64,000 nt of DNA from SpSt-333 sp040751955 (GCA_040751955.1 JBFMFY010000011.1:1-64000); one strand, 5' to 3'. Numbered from the stretch's first letter, positions 25,266 through 33,351 are shown. Translations and numbers: made by a program. The notes: generated by a model from the sequence alone, not told the origin.

Positions 25266-26354
25266 ATGAAATACCTCGACGAATATCGCGATCCGCTGAA
25301 AGCGAAGATCCTCTCCGAAAAAATCCGCTCCGTTACCACCAAGCAGTGGACGATCATGGAGATATGCGGCGGGCAGACACATTCGATTGTGAAATCGGGA
25401 TTGGAAAAACTCCTTCCTTCTTCGCTCTCCATCGTCCATGGACCCGGCTGTCCGGTCTGTGTTACTCCTTTGGAGATGGTAGAGAAAGCGATCATGATCG
25501 CGTCGAAACCGGAGGTCATCTTCACGTCGTTCGGCGATATGCTGAGAGTGCCGGGAAACTCGACCGATCTGCTGCATGTGAAAGCAAACGGCGGAGATGT
25601 ACGGATCGTTTATTCGCCGCTGGATGCGGTCGCCATTGCGTTGAAGAATCCCGATAAAGAAGTTGTATTTTTTGCTGTCGGATTCGAGACGACCGCTCCG
25701 GCGAATGCTGCAGCAGTCTGGCAGGCACAGAAGATGGGACTGGAAAATTTCTCCATCCTCTGTTCGCATGTCCTGGTTCCACCGGCAATCGAAGCACTAT
25801 TGTCGTCGCAACAAAATCATGTTCAGGGATTTCTTGCCGCAGGACATGTCTGCACGATTATGGGATATGAGGAGTACGTGCCGTTGGCAAAGAAATATAA
25901 AGTTCCAATCGTCGTCACAGGGTTTGAGCCGGTTGATATCCTTCATGGCGTTCTGCTTCTTGTCACGCAATTGGAAGAGGGACGGCATGATGTCGAGAAT
26001 CAATATGCGCGCATAGTAAAGAGAGAAGGAAACCGATCGGCACAAGAGATGATCTTGAATGTCTTCGAGATCTCGAACCGGTCGTGGCGCGGCATCGGAG
26101 AAATTCCGAAGAGCGGATACCGCTTGAAAGATGAATTTGCACGGTTCGATGCGGAAAGGAAGTTCGATCTCGGCGCAGTAGCGGCACACGAGCCGCCACA
26201 GTGCATTGCGGGAAATATTCTGCGCGGACTCAACAAACCGCACGAATGTGCCGTGTTTGGGACGCAATGCACCCCCGAGCATCCTCTCGGCGCACCGATG
26301 GTTTCCAGCGAAGGGGCGTGTGCAGCATATTTTCAATTTCGGAGACGAGGTTGA
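25266..26354 (+). CDS. hypD: Hydrogenase iron-cyanide assembly protein HypD
   Basis: This 362-residue [4Fe-4S] scaffold assembles Fe(CN)2CO with HypC and HypE. Motifs are EICGGQTHSI, HGPGCPVCVTP, GFETTAP, SHVLVPPA, GFEPVD and the C-terminal cluster region with CTPEHPLGAPMVSSEGACAA. The start is placed at ATG 25266 (MKYLDEYRD), where family similarity begins; the open frame back to 25155 is repeat sequence. No strong ribosome site remains, perhaps because the repeat lies directly upstream. Confidence 0.95.
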   Translation: MKYLDEYRDPLKAKILSEKIRSVTTKQWTIMEICGGQTHSIVKSGLEKLLPSSLSIVHGPGCPVCVTPLEMVEKAIMIASKPEVIFTSFGDMLRVPGNSTDLLHVKANGGDVRIVYSPLDAVAIALKNPDKEVVFFAVGFETTAPANAAAVWQAQKMGLENFSILCSHVLVPPAIEALLSSQQNHVQGFLAAGHVCTIMGYEEYVPLAKKYKVPIVVTGFEPVDILHGVLLLVTQLEEGRHDVENQYARIVKREGNRSAQEMILNVFEISNRSWRGIGEIPKSGYRLKDEFARFDAERKFDLGAVAAHEPPQCIAGNILRGLNKPHECAVFGTQCTPEHPLGAPMVSSEGACAAYFQFRRRG

Positions 26355-26411
26355 TTCACGTTTCAAGTCTCATGTTTCATCTGGTAATATATGAATCATG
26401 AAGCCTGAAAC
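26352..26411. repeat. Degenerate hairpin-forming repeat between hypD and hypE
   Basis: GATTCACGTTTCAAGTCTC then ATGTTTCAT is opposed by ATGAATCATGAAGCCTGAAA, so GATTCA/TGAATC and GTTTCA/TGAAGC-like arms can pair. It is a variant of the element at 10604-10664, sharing CACGTTTCAAGTCTCA-like words. Confidence 0.6.
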
Positions 26412-26425
26412 TATTGAGAGTAACT

Positions 26426-27481
26426 ATGAACAATGAGATTCCAATAGAACTGAATTGCCCCGTGCCATTTTCGGAGTACGACACCATCGTACTCGCACAC
26501 GGCGGCGGCGGGAAATTGACGCATCAGCTGATCGAACATCTGTTCAAAAAACATTTCTCCAATCCTGCCCTCGACCTAATGCACGACGGCGCAATGGTGA
26601 ATACCGGTGCAGGAAGGATTGCAATGACCACAGATGCTTATGTCGTCAGTCCTATTTTCTTTCCCGGCGGGAATATCGGCGAACTGGCGGTGAACGGTAC
26701 GGTGAACGACCTCGCCATGTGCGGTGCGCAGCCGAAGTATCTTACTGCATCGTTCATCATCGAAGAAGGAATGAAGATTGCCGAACTGGAATCGGTAGTG
26801 CAATCAATGACATGTGCCGCGAAGAAGGCGGGAGTTGAAATAGTTTCCGGGGACACAAAAGTAGTTCCTCGCGGTAAAGCCGACAAATTATTCATTTCCA
26901 CTTCGGGAGTCGGCACAATCCCGAATGGACGGAAGATTCACCCCGGCATCATTCAAGCGGGAGATACAGTCATCCTGAGCGGCACACTTGGCGATCACGG
27001 CATGGCGGTGATGTCGGTGCGCGAAGGATTGGAATTTGAATCGGAGATCCAATCTGATACTTGTGCTTTGAATGGACTGGTGGAGGCGATGTATGCTGTC
27101 TCTTCTCAAATTAATTTTCTGCGTGATCCGACGCGTGGCGGACTGGCAAGTTCGCTGAACGAAACCGCTTCGTCGGCGAAGAAAGGAATCAGAATATATG
27201 AACAGGCGATTCCGGTCAACGACAATGTCCGTTCTGCATGTGAGATTCTCGGATTCGATCCTCTCTACGTAGCGAACGAAGGGAAACTGATCGCTATTGT
27301 CGGATCAAACGATGCGGAAAAAATTCTCGCCGCAATGAAAAACCATCCTCACGGGCGTAACGCTTCCATCATCGGCGAAGTGACCGATGACCATGCCGGC
27401 ATTGTTATTCTCCACACAGCAATCGGCGGTGAACGCATCGTTGACATGATCTCCGGCGAGCAGTTGCCGAGGATTTGTTAA
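26426..27481 (+). CDS. hypE: Carbamoyl dehydratase HypE
   Basis: This 351-residue PurM-like enzyme dehydrates the carbamoyl group that HypF places on its C-terminal cysteine, making the cyanide ligand. The chain ends in PRIC, with the required terminal Cys. ATP-site motifs include AHGGGGKLTHQLI, TTDAYVVSP, NGTVNDLAMCGA and RDPTRGGLASSLNE. ATG 26426 is preferred over an in-frame TTG at 26414. It is the last hyp gene, closed by a terminator 18 bp on. Confidence 0.96.
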   Translation: MNNEIPIELNCPVPFSEYDTIVLAHGGGGKLTHQLIEHLFKKHFSNPALDLMHDGAMVNTGAGRIAMTTDAYVVSPIFFPGGNIGELAVNGTVNDLAMCGAQPKYLTASFIIEEGMKIAELESVVQSMTCAAKKAGVEIVSGDTKVVPRGKADKLFISTSGVGTIPNGRKIHPGIIQAGDTVILSGTLGDHGMAVMSVREGLEFESEIQSDTCALNGLVEAMYAVSSQINFLRDPTRGGLASSLNETASSAKKGIRIYEQAIPVNDNVRSACEILGFDPLYVANEGKLIAIVGSNDAEKILAAMKNHPHGRNASIIGEVTDDHAGIVILHTAIGGERIVDMISGEQLPRIC

Positions 27482-27499
27482 CCCATAAAATAAACTTCC

Positions 27500-27519
27500 A
27501 AGGTTCTTCGGAACTTTTT
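27500..27519 (+). terminator. UUCG-capped terminator after hypE
   Basis: AAGGTTC-TTCG-GAACTTT (7-bp stem with one G-T pair) runs into TTTTTG. It marks the right end of the hydrogenase locus. Confidence 0.7.
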
Positions 27520-27561
27520 GCACGAGTGCGCTCTTTATTAAATCAACTCCCCCGTTGCTAA

Positions 27562-28521
27562 ATGCATCGGAATAGAGTATTTTTCCTGAAAAGCGTCGCG
27601 CATTTCATGAGAGATCCCAACAACTCGCTTGCCAGCAATATCCTGAAAACAGTGGTGTACTTCGACCTGTTCGAATATCCGTTGACAGCCGAACAACTCT
27701 TTTTCTTCCTGCCGCAAAATTCTGTCTCAATGGAGGATGTGAAGCGATCTGCCGAGTCGCTTGTCAGTGCAAGGAAACTGCAGAAAGAGAAAGAATTTTT
27801 CTTCCTTCCGTCGAGAATGAAGGAGATCGTTGACCGGCGTAATGAAGAAGAACGCCGCGCAGAAGGGATGCTGAGGACGGCTCGGTTTGTCTCCTCCCTC
27901 ATCAAACGCTTTCCTTTCGTCCGGGCGATCTTTCTGACTGGTTCCCTCTCCAAGAATGTCGTCGATCGGTCGGGAGATATCGATTTCATGATCGTGACGG
28001 TGCCGCACCGCGTGTGGATCTGCCGGACAATACTGACCGCTTTCAGGAAGATTTTTCTGCTCGGCAGCAAAAAATATTTCTGCACGAATTACTACGTGAC
28101 GGAACAAGGGTACCGGCAGCAAAACAGGAATATCTATTCTGCAATCGAAGTGGTAACGACAAAAGCGATCTGGAACGAATCGTCGTTTGACGTCTTTCAA
28201 TCGCATAATAAATGGATAAAAGAATTCCTGCCGAATGCTCATGCCGAATCGGATAGGAAATTGTTGATTGATGAGGATCGTTCAATCCTCCAAAAATTAT
28301 TTGAATCGATCCTGAATCTTTTACCTCTCGATGCACTCGACGCACAACTGATGGAGATACATCGCAGGCACTGGCGTAAGCAATTCAGTCATGCCGATAC
28401 CGATCAGTTCAATGCCATGTTCATCATCTCGCTCGATGTTTCCGCCGGCTGGCCCGAAGATAAAGCCAAGCCGCTCCTGTTGCAGTTCAATCAGCATCTC
28501 TCGTCGCTTGGAATCGGATAA
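27562..28521 (+). CDS. Nucleotidyltransferase-domain protein with N-terminal winged-helix-like region
   Basis: The 319-residue product has a helical N-terminal region (residues 20-105, DLFEYPLTAEQLFFFLP...) resembling a winged helix, then a Pol-beta-type nucleotidyltransferase core at about 118-150: FLTGSLSKNVVDRSGDIDFM, containing GS and the D-X-D pair. The substrate is unknown. The C-terminal 170 residues have no known domain. Its stop lies 3 bp before the radical SAM start, so the two are probably co-translated. No ribosome site is evident; ATG 27607 (MRDPNNSLA) is an alternative start. It is not a plain toxin-antitoxin MNT, which is much shorter. Confidence 0.7.
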   Translation: MHRNRVFFLKSVAHFMRDPNNSLASNILKTVVYFDLFEYPLTAEQLFFFLPQNSVSMEDVKRSAESLVSARKLQKEKEFFFLPSRMKEIVDRRNEEERRAEGMLRTARFVSSLIKRFPFVRAIFLTGSLSKNVVDRSGDIDFMIVTVPHRVWICRTILTAFRKIFLLGSKKYFCTNYYVTEQGYRQQNRNIYSAIEVVTTKAIWNESSFDVFQSHNKWIKEFLPNAHAESDRKLLIDEDRSILQKLFESILNLLPLDALDAQLMEIHRRHWRKQFSHADTDQFNAMFIISLDVSAGWPEDKAKPLLLQFNQHLSSLGIG

Positions 28522-28524
28522 GCG

Positions 28525-29988
28525 ATGACCGACGTTCTTCTTACACATTCGTACTTTCTGCATTTCGACCCGAAGCAGGAAAAAGCGAAGATGCCATACC
28601 CACCACTTGGCACTCTCTACGCCGCAAGTTTTCTTCAAGCGAATGATATTTCCGTCCAACTGTTCGACACGATGCTTTCATTGTCGGAAACGGAATTGCG
28701 CACGTCACTGCTGCATCACTCACCGAAACTGCTCGTCATCTATGACGACGATTTCAATTATTTGAATAAAATGTGTCTGACACGAATGCGCGAAGCGGCG
28801 TTTGCGATGTCAGAAATTGCAAAGAATATGAATATTTCCGTGATTGTTCACGGATCCGATGCCGCTGACCATGCGGAACAGTATCTGTCACACGGCGCGG
28901 ACGTTGTGGTGATTGGTGAAGGGGAACAGACGTTATTGGAGGTATGCAAAGCATTTCTTTCCGGTCAAGCAGATCGATTGATGTCGATTAAAGGAGTTGC
29001 TTTTGGATCGAATGGCAAAACAGTTTTTACAGAAAAACGTGCTGTGCTGCAAACATTGGATACGCTTCCGTTTCCGGCGTGGAATCTGGTCGATTGGGAC
29101 CTGTATCGCAGTGTATGGAAAAAACATCACCGATATTTTTCAGTGAACATGGTGACGACACGCGGCTGCCCGTACCATTGCAACTGGTGTGCAAAGCCGA
29201 TCTACGGACAGGTGTACAATTCCCGCTCACCGGAAAATGTCGTTGAAGAGATGATCCAACTGAAATCTTTTGTGAATCCCGACCACATCTGGTTTGCGGA
29301 CGATATCTTCGGATTGAAGCCGGGATGGATACAGCGGTTTTCAGAACTGGTGAATGAACGAAATGTAAAGATTCCATTCAAAATTCAGTCGCGCGCCGAT
29401 TTGTTGCTGCGGGAAAATGAAGTTACGGCGCTTGCGAGTGCCGGATGTGACGAAGTGTGGATCGGCGCCGAATCAGGCTCGCAAAAAATACTCGATGCGA
29501 TGGAGAAAGGGATTACCCGCCGGCAGATTGCTGAAGCGAGAGAATTGTTGCGTAAACACAAGATCAAAACATCATTCTTCCTGCAGTTCGGCTATCGTGG
29601 CGAGACGGAAGAAGATATACGTTTGACGATCGATATGGTGAAAGAATTGATGCCGGATAACATCGGTATTTCGGTCTCGTACCCGCTTCCCGGCACGAAA
29701 TTTTTTGAGAGAGTTAAAGCGGAGATGGGTGAAAAGAAGAACTGGACCGATTCCGACGATCTTGCCATGATGTACCGCGGGACGTTTTCACCGCAGTACT
29801 ACAAACAGTTGCATCGCTATGTCCACAAAATTTTCCGGAGCAGGCAGGGAGTTGCGTTCCTCCGAGATTTCTTTGCGCTGCGCGGAAAGATCACGAACGA
29901 GAAACTGAGAAGGATAGCGTTGCTCGCGTACTACGTACCTGCGATTATGTTTGATAAATTCCGGTTAGAACGGATGGAGAAAAATTAA
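28525..29988 (+). CDS. B12-binding-domain radical SAM protein
   Basis: This 487-residue protein has an N-terminal cobalamin-binding Rossmann domain (residues 1-155, PPLGTLYAASFLQAND, GEGEQTLLE) followed by a radical SAM barrel with the [4Fe-4S] motif TTRGCPYHCNWCAKPIYG. Then come DDIFGLKPGW, IGAESGSQKILDAMEKG and FLQFGYRGETEED, typical of the class B methylase or hopanoid/bacteriochlorophyll-type group. The reaction (C-methylation or another radical step) cannot be assigned. It follows the nucleotidyltransferase by 3 bp and precedes a methyltransferase, suggesting a small pathway. Confidence 0.85.
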   Translation: MTDVLLTHSYFLHFDPKQEKAKMPYPPLGTLYAASFLQANDISVQLFDTMLSLSETELRTSLLHHSPKLLVIYDDDFNYLNKMCLTRMREAAFAMSEIAKNMNISVIVHGSDAADHAEQYLSHGADVVVIGEGEQTLLEVCKAFLSGQADRLMSIKGVAFGSNGKTVFTEKRAVLQTLDTLPFPAWNLVDWDLYRSVWKKHHRYFSVNMVTTRGCPYHCNWCAKPIYGQVYNSRSPENVVEEMIQLKSFVNPDHIWFADDIFGLKPGWIQRFSELVNERNVKIPFKIQSRADLLLRENEVTALASAGCDEVWIGAESGSQKILDAMEKGITRRQIAEARELLRKHKIKTSFFLQFGYRGETEEDIRLTIDMVKELMPDNIGISVSYPLPGTKFFERVKAEMGEKKNWTDSDDLAMMYRGTFSPQYYKQLHRYVHKIFRSRQGVAFLRDFFALRGKITNEKLRRIALLAYYVPAIMFDKFRLERMEKN

Positions 29989-30000
29989 TTCACGTGTGTT

Positions 30001-30165
30001 GGACTGAGCGAGCATTTTTGTCCCCCCTGTGAAGAGGGTTGTGTGTAAGGGAAGGGGGTGTCCCGTTTTTTGGGACGGGGGATGTAACACACCATTAACC
30101 CCTCTCTCCAACACACCTGTCCGCCTTCGGCGGACAAACCAAACGCTGCAGAGGGGAATGTTGAT
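30001..30165. repeat. Palindromic G/C-run intergenic repeat
   Basis: The spacer has hairpins GTCCC/GGGAC (30060-30076) and TGTCCGCC-TTC-GGCGGACA (30118-30136). They are embedded in opposed runs (GAAGAGGG...GGAAGGGGG and AACCCCTCTCTCC...GCAGAGGGG). It is a different family from the GTCATT elements and contains no gene. Confidence 0.6.
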
Positions 30166-30180
30166 ACTCAACGCTAGACT

Positions 30181-30999
30181 ATGCATTCACAACAAAACAT
30201 TTCCGACAACGCCGCCCGCGTGAACGACGCCTTCTCCGCGCAGGCTCCGCTGTTCGACACGATCCAGAACAGCAGCGTGATGCTGACCTGGATGCGCTCC
30301 TTTGTGCACCGGCACGTTGCGGAATATTTGAAACCGGGCGACACGATCCTCGACATCAATGCAGGAACAGGAATCGATGCCGTCCATTTTGCGCAACAAG
30401 GTTACGCCGTACATGCAATGGACATTGCTGCAGGAATGGTGAATGAAATAAGAAAGAAAGTTTCATCGCTGCATCTGGAAGAGAGGATCACTGCCGAGCA
30501 GCGTTCATTTACCGATGCTGGAAACCTTGCGCCGAAGCAGTTCGACCACATCTTCTCCAACTTCGGCGGATTGAACTGCGTGGATAATATTGCTCCCGTG
30601 GCAAAGCAATTACGGATGATCCTGAAACCGGGAGGATTTGTTACGCTTGTCGTGATGCCGCCGGTTTGCCCGTGGGAAGTGATGCATGTTCTTAAGGGTG
30701 AGGTTTCGGTTGGATTGAGGAGATTCCACAAAGAAGGGATCATGGCGCATATCGAGGGAGTTCATTTCAGGACGTACTATCATCCTGTCAGCAAGATCGT
30801 GCAAAGTTTCGGAGATGATTTTACTGTTGTGAAAATTCGCGGTGTTGCATCATTCTCCCCGCCGCCCTATATGGAGAAATTCCCGAAACGGTTTCCGTGC
30901 TTCTATTCATTCCTGCAATCGCTCGATGAAAAATTCTCGGCATACCCGCCGTTCAATCGGTGGGCGGATCAGTGTATTGTAACGATGAGGAAGCAGTAA
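30181..30999 (+). CDS. Class I SAM-dependent methyltransferase
   Basis: This 272-residue cytoplasmic protein has the Rossmann methyltransferase motifs: motif I ILDINAGTGIDAVHFA, an acidic end of strand 2 (VHAMDIA), FDHIFSNFGGLNCV, and LKPGGFVTLVVM. The acceptor is unknown. It lies about 190 bp after the radical SAM gene on the same strand, beyond a palindromic repeat, and ends at a bidirectional terminator. A shared role with the radical SAM and nucleotidyltransferase genes is possible but inferred only from position. Confidence 0.85.
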   Translation: MHSQQNISDNAARVNDAFSAQAPLFDTIQNSSVMLTWMRSFVHRHVAEYLKPGDTILDINAGTGIDAVHFAQQGYAVHAMDIAAGMVNEIRKKVSSLHLEERITAEQRSFTDAGNLAPKQFDHIFSNFGGLNCVDNIAPVAKQLRMILKPGGFVTLVVMPPVCPWEVMHVLKGEVSVGLRRFHKEGIMAHIEGVHFRTYYHPVSKIVQSFGDDFTVVKIRGVASFSPPPYMEKFPKRFPCFYSFLQSLDEKFSAYPPFNRWADQCIVTMRKQ

Positions 31000-31004
31000 A
31001 AACG

Positions 31005-31029
31005 AAAAGGCGAGCCCCGCTCGCCTTTT
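31005..31029. terminator. Bidirectional terminator
   Basis: AAAAGGCGAGC-CCC-GCTCGCCTTTT is a perfect 11-bp stem. T-runs follow on both strands, serving the methyltransferase (+) and the convergent TPR lipoprotein (-). Confidence 0.9.
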
Positions 31030-31064
31030 GTATTCTAAACTCAAACCCCTAACCTCGAACCTCC

Positions 31065-31448
31065 TCACACCTCCGGTACCGCGCGTCCCATCATTTGGTA
31101 GATCTCGATGATCTGGTTCGCTTTGTCCTTCGCGTCGGCATTGGATGCGTCGATCTTCAACACTGCTTTATAATGCTTCAACGCGTTGGGATATTTTTCC
31201 TTTGGCGCGAGCGTATCGTTATACATAAAGAAGTTGCCGTACTTCATGTGTGCGGAGACGAGCGATTGTTTCAGTGCAATATCATCCGGCGTTGACTTGT
31301 AGAGATCTTCCAGCGCAGCAATCCCTTCCTCAAAATTCCCCGTGTTCACAAGCGCGTTGGCGTGGTTCAGTTTTTCTGCATCCACCTGACCCCCTCCGCA
31401 GCCGGGCAGCAGCAGAGCAGTCATCACGATCATCAAGAAATATTTCAT
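31065..31448 (-). CDS. Small TPR lipoprotein
   Basis: The product is about 127 residues. It starts MKYFLMIVMTALLLPGCGGG, a lipoprotein signal with lipobox LLPGC, so it is anchored to a membrane. The rest holds two to three TPR-like helices (NHANALVNTGNFEEGIAALE, then PNALKHYKAVLKIDASNADA). ATG 31448 is chosen because AAAGGA precedes it and it puts the signal at the N-terminus; an ATG five codons upstream is less likely. Function is unknown; TPR lipoproteins usually scaffold envelope complexes. Confidence 0.8.
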   Translation of the reverse strand: MKYFLMIVMTALLLPGCGGGQVDAEKLNHANALVNTGNFEEGIAALEDLYKSTPDDIALKQSLVSAHMKYGNFFMYNDTLAPKEKYPNALKHYKAVLKIDASNADAKDKANQIIEIYQMMGRAVPEV

Positions 31449-31495
31449 ACATGTTCCTTTCACAATGTTACAATTTACAATTCTGCCTGCGCATT

Positions 31496-31596
31496 GTCAT
31501 TTTGAATCCCGATGCTTTTCATCGGGAGGAAGAATCTCGCTTTACTTCTTGGGAATTTGGTATCAGATTCCTCGTCGCTTCGCTCCTCGGAATGAC
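31496..31596. repeat. GTCATT-family element, about 101 bp
   Basis: The left end is GTCATTTTGAATCCCGATG, followed by a small hairpin and GAAGAATCTCG. The right end in reverse complement is GTCATTCCGAGGAGCGAAGC then GACGAGGAATCTG. It sits in the divergent spacer upstream of moxR. Confidence 0.75.
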
Positions 31597-31734
31597 AGCG
31601 ATTGGATATTTTTATACAGTTTCTTAGACAATTGTACAAAAATAATTTGAAAAAATACAGGATGAATCCTTCATTTTGTGGGGAACATTCTTTATTTTTC
31701 ATCCGTCTAACCTTTCGTTCAGTTCTGTACAAAT

Positions 31735-31779
31735 AGATGTCAGGCTCTTTGGGGTGCTGGAAGGGTCTGACATCTTTTT
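31735..31779 (+). terminator. AGATGTCAG-type hairpin with T-run
   Basis: AGATGTCAGGCTCTTT (31735-31750) pairs with GAAGGGTCTGACATCT (31760-31775) using several G-T pairs, and TTTTT follows. No plus-strand gene lies upstream, so it is either a leader attenuator for the moxR operon or simply a copy of a repeat family whose second member lies at 53856. Confidence 0.55.
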
Positions 31780-31804
31780 GTTCAGTAAAGTAGTTACAAT
31801 GATA

Positions 31805-31875
31805 GTCATCCTGAACAAGTCCCATTTGTCACCCTGAGCGAAGTCGAAGGGTGTCGGGACGCGTTGAAGGATGAC
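31805..31875. repeat. Short GTCATT-family element upstream of moxR
   Basis: GTCATCCTGAACAAG on the left is answered by GCGTTGAAGGATGAC on the right (reverse complement GTCATCCTTCAACGC). The 71-bp copy ends 35 bp before the moxR start. Confidence 0.65.
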
Positions 31876-31910
31876 ATCGAGAAATTGAGAATAACACCAG
31901 GAGGAATTAC

Positions 31911-32900
31911 ATGCACCACGATATAAAAGCGATCAACGAAAAAATCCAGAAAGAGAGCGCCTTCGTCGATCTGTTGACGCTGGAGATCAACAAGGTGATC
32001 ATCGGACAGAAACAGATGGTCGAACGGCTCTTGATCGGGCTTCTTTCCAACGGGCATATTCTGCTGGAAGGTGTTCCGGGTCTGGCAAAAACTCTCGCCA
32101 TCAAGACTCTCGCTGCTGCGATCGATGCGAAGTTTCAACGGATACAGTTCACCCCGGACCTGCTTCCCGCCGATCTTGTTGGTACGTTGATCTACGACCA
32201 GAAGGAAGGAAAATTCAAAACAAAGAAAGGTCCCATCTTCGCTAATTTTATTTTAGCGGATGAGATCAACCGTTCCCCCGCAAAAGTGCAGAGCGCACTG
32301 CTTGAATCGATGCAGGAGCGTCAGGTGACGATTGGAGAGGATACATTTAAATTAGACGAGCCGTTCCTCGTGCTTGCAACACAGAACCCGATCGAACAGG
32401 AAGGAACGTATCCGCTTCCTGAAGCGCAGGTTGACCGTTTTATGTTGAAAGTGAAGATCGGCTACCCTTCGAAGGATGAAGAATTGCAGATCATGCGGCA
32501 GAATGTTGCCGGCAAACAGCCGGATATTAAAGGTGTCGTTTCCACGAAAGAAGTCTTACGCGCGCGCTCATCGGTGCAGGAAATTTACATGGATGAGAAG
32601 ATTGAGCGGTACATTCTCGACATTGTTTTTGCAACGCGTAACCCGAAAGATGCGCAATTGCCGAACCTTGCCAACCTGATCAGCTACGGTGCGTCGCCCC
32701 GCGCTTCGATCTCGCTCGCACTTGCATCGAAGGCGTTCGCATTCATCAAACGCCGCGGCTACGTGATCCCCGAAGATGTCCGCGCAGTCTGTTTTGATGT
32801 GCTTCGACATCGCATCGGCGTCACATACGAAGCCGAAGCAGAGGAAGTAACATCAGAAACAATCGTGCAGGAGATTCTCAATAAAGTTGAAGTACCGTAA
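31911..32900 (+). CDS. moxR: MoxR-family AAA+ ATPase
   Basis: This 329-residue cytoplasmic ATPase has Walker A GVPGLAKT (about residues 54-61), Walker B ILADEINRSP, sensor motif ATQNPIEQEGTYPLPEAQVDRF and a C-terminal helical lid. MoxR proteins act as chaperones with DUF58 and VWA proteins, encoded downstream. It has a textbook ribosome site, AGGAGGAA, and is the first gene of the bat operon. A four-helix-bundle cassette now separates it from DUF58. Confidence 0.93.
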   Translation: MHHDIKAINEKIQKESAFVDLLTLEINKVIIGQKQMVERLLIGLLSNGHILLEGVPGLAKTLAIKTLAAAIDAKFQRIQFTPDLLPADLVGTLIYDQKEGKFKTKKGPIFANFILADEINRSPAKVQSALLESMQERQVTIGEDTFKLDEPFLVLATQNPIEQEGTYPLPEAQVDRFMLKVKIGYPSKDEELQIMRQNVAGKQPDIKGVVSTKEVLRARSSVQEIYMDEKIERYILDIVFATRNPKDAQLPNLANLISYGASPRASISLALASKAFAFIKRRGYVIPEDVRAVCFDVLRHRIGVTYEAEAEEVTSETIVQEILNKVEVP

Positions 32901-32902
32901 AA

Positions 32903-32937
32903 AGTAGTTGAGCAGATGAGTATGTGAGTAGTTGAGA
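32903..32937. repeat. Left TGAGTAGTTGAG repeat flanking the S23 cassette
   Basis: AGTAGTTGAGCAGATGAGTA continues to GTGAGTAGTTGAGA. The last 13 bp, TGAGTAGTTGAGA (32925-32937), are the exact inverse of TCTCAACTACTCA at 33313-33325 beyond the gene. Confidence 0.7.
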
Positions 32938-32956
32938 AATATGGAAGGAGAGTAAC

Positions 32957-33311
32957 ATGCATAAGTATGAAGATCTGAATGTTTACAAAAAGGCATTAGT
33001 ATATACTAGAACCGTTCGTACTTCGACCAAAGCTTTTCCGAAAGAGGAATTATACTCACTCACATCTCAATTTCGAAGAGCAGCAGATTCTATCGTACTC
33101 AATATCTCAGAAGGAGCAGGAAATTATTCTGACAAAGAATTTGCCCGTTTTTTTGACTTACTCAATCCGTTCTGGATTCGAATGCAAAGGATGTGTAGAT
33201 ATTGCCGTTACAAATGAATATTTGACTGAAGAGGAAGGCGATCGCCTTAAAAATGACGCGAATGAACTTATTGCTATGCTGGATGGTTTACATAAATCTT
33301 TAGATAAATAA
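32957..33311 (+). pseudogene. Frameshifted four-helix-bundle (S23 / 23S rRNA intervening-sequence type) protein
   Basis: The first 67 or so codons (MHKYEDLNVYKKALVYTRTV, then FPKEELYSLTSQFRRAADSI and ISEGAGNYSDKEFARFFDL) match the S23/avd-like four-helix-bundle family. Near 33165-33172 the frame shifts: continuing in frame gives NPFWIRMQRM and a stop at 33217, while the +1 frame gives RSGFECKGCVDIAVTNEYLT then EEEGDRLKNDANELIAMLDG to a stop at 33309. So it is either a disabled gene or a sequencing error; a single base is missing. The ribosome site GGAGAG is intact. It sits inside the moxR-bat operon between inverted TGAGTAGTTGAGA repeats, so it looks inserted. Confidence 0.8.
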
Positions 33312-33312
33312 A

Positions 33313-33345
33313 TCTCAACTACTCAACGACATAACTACTCAATGG
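33313..33345. repeat. Right CTCAACTACTCA repeat flanking the S23 cassette
   Basis: TCTCAACTACTCA (33313-33325) is the perfect inverse of the left repeat, followed by a second degenerate copy (ATAACTACTCAATGG). It ends directly before the GTG start of the DUF58 gene, leaving that gene without a ribosome site. Confidence 0.7.
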
Positions 33346-33351
33346 CTTAAC

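Noticed and set aside
31735..31779. Hairpin treated as the terminator of the TPR lipoprotein gene
   Set aside because: That gene is on the minus strand and runs away from the hairpin; its own terminator is at 31005-31029.
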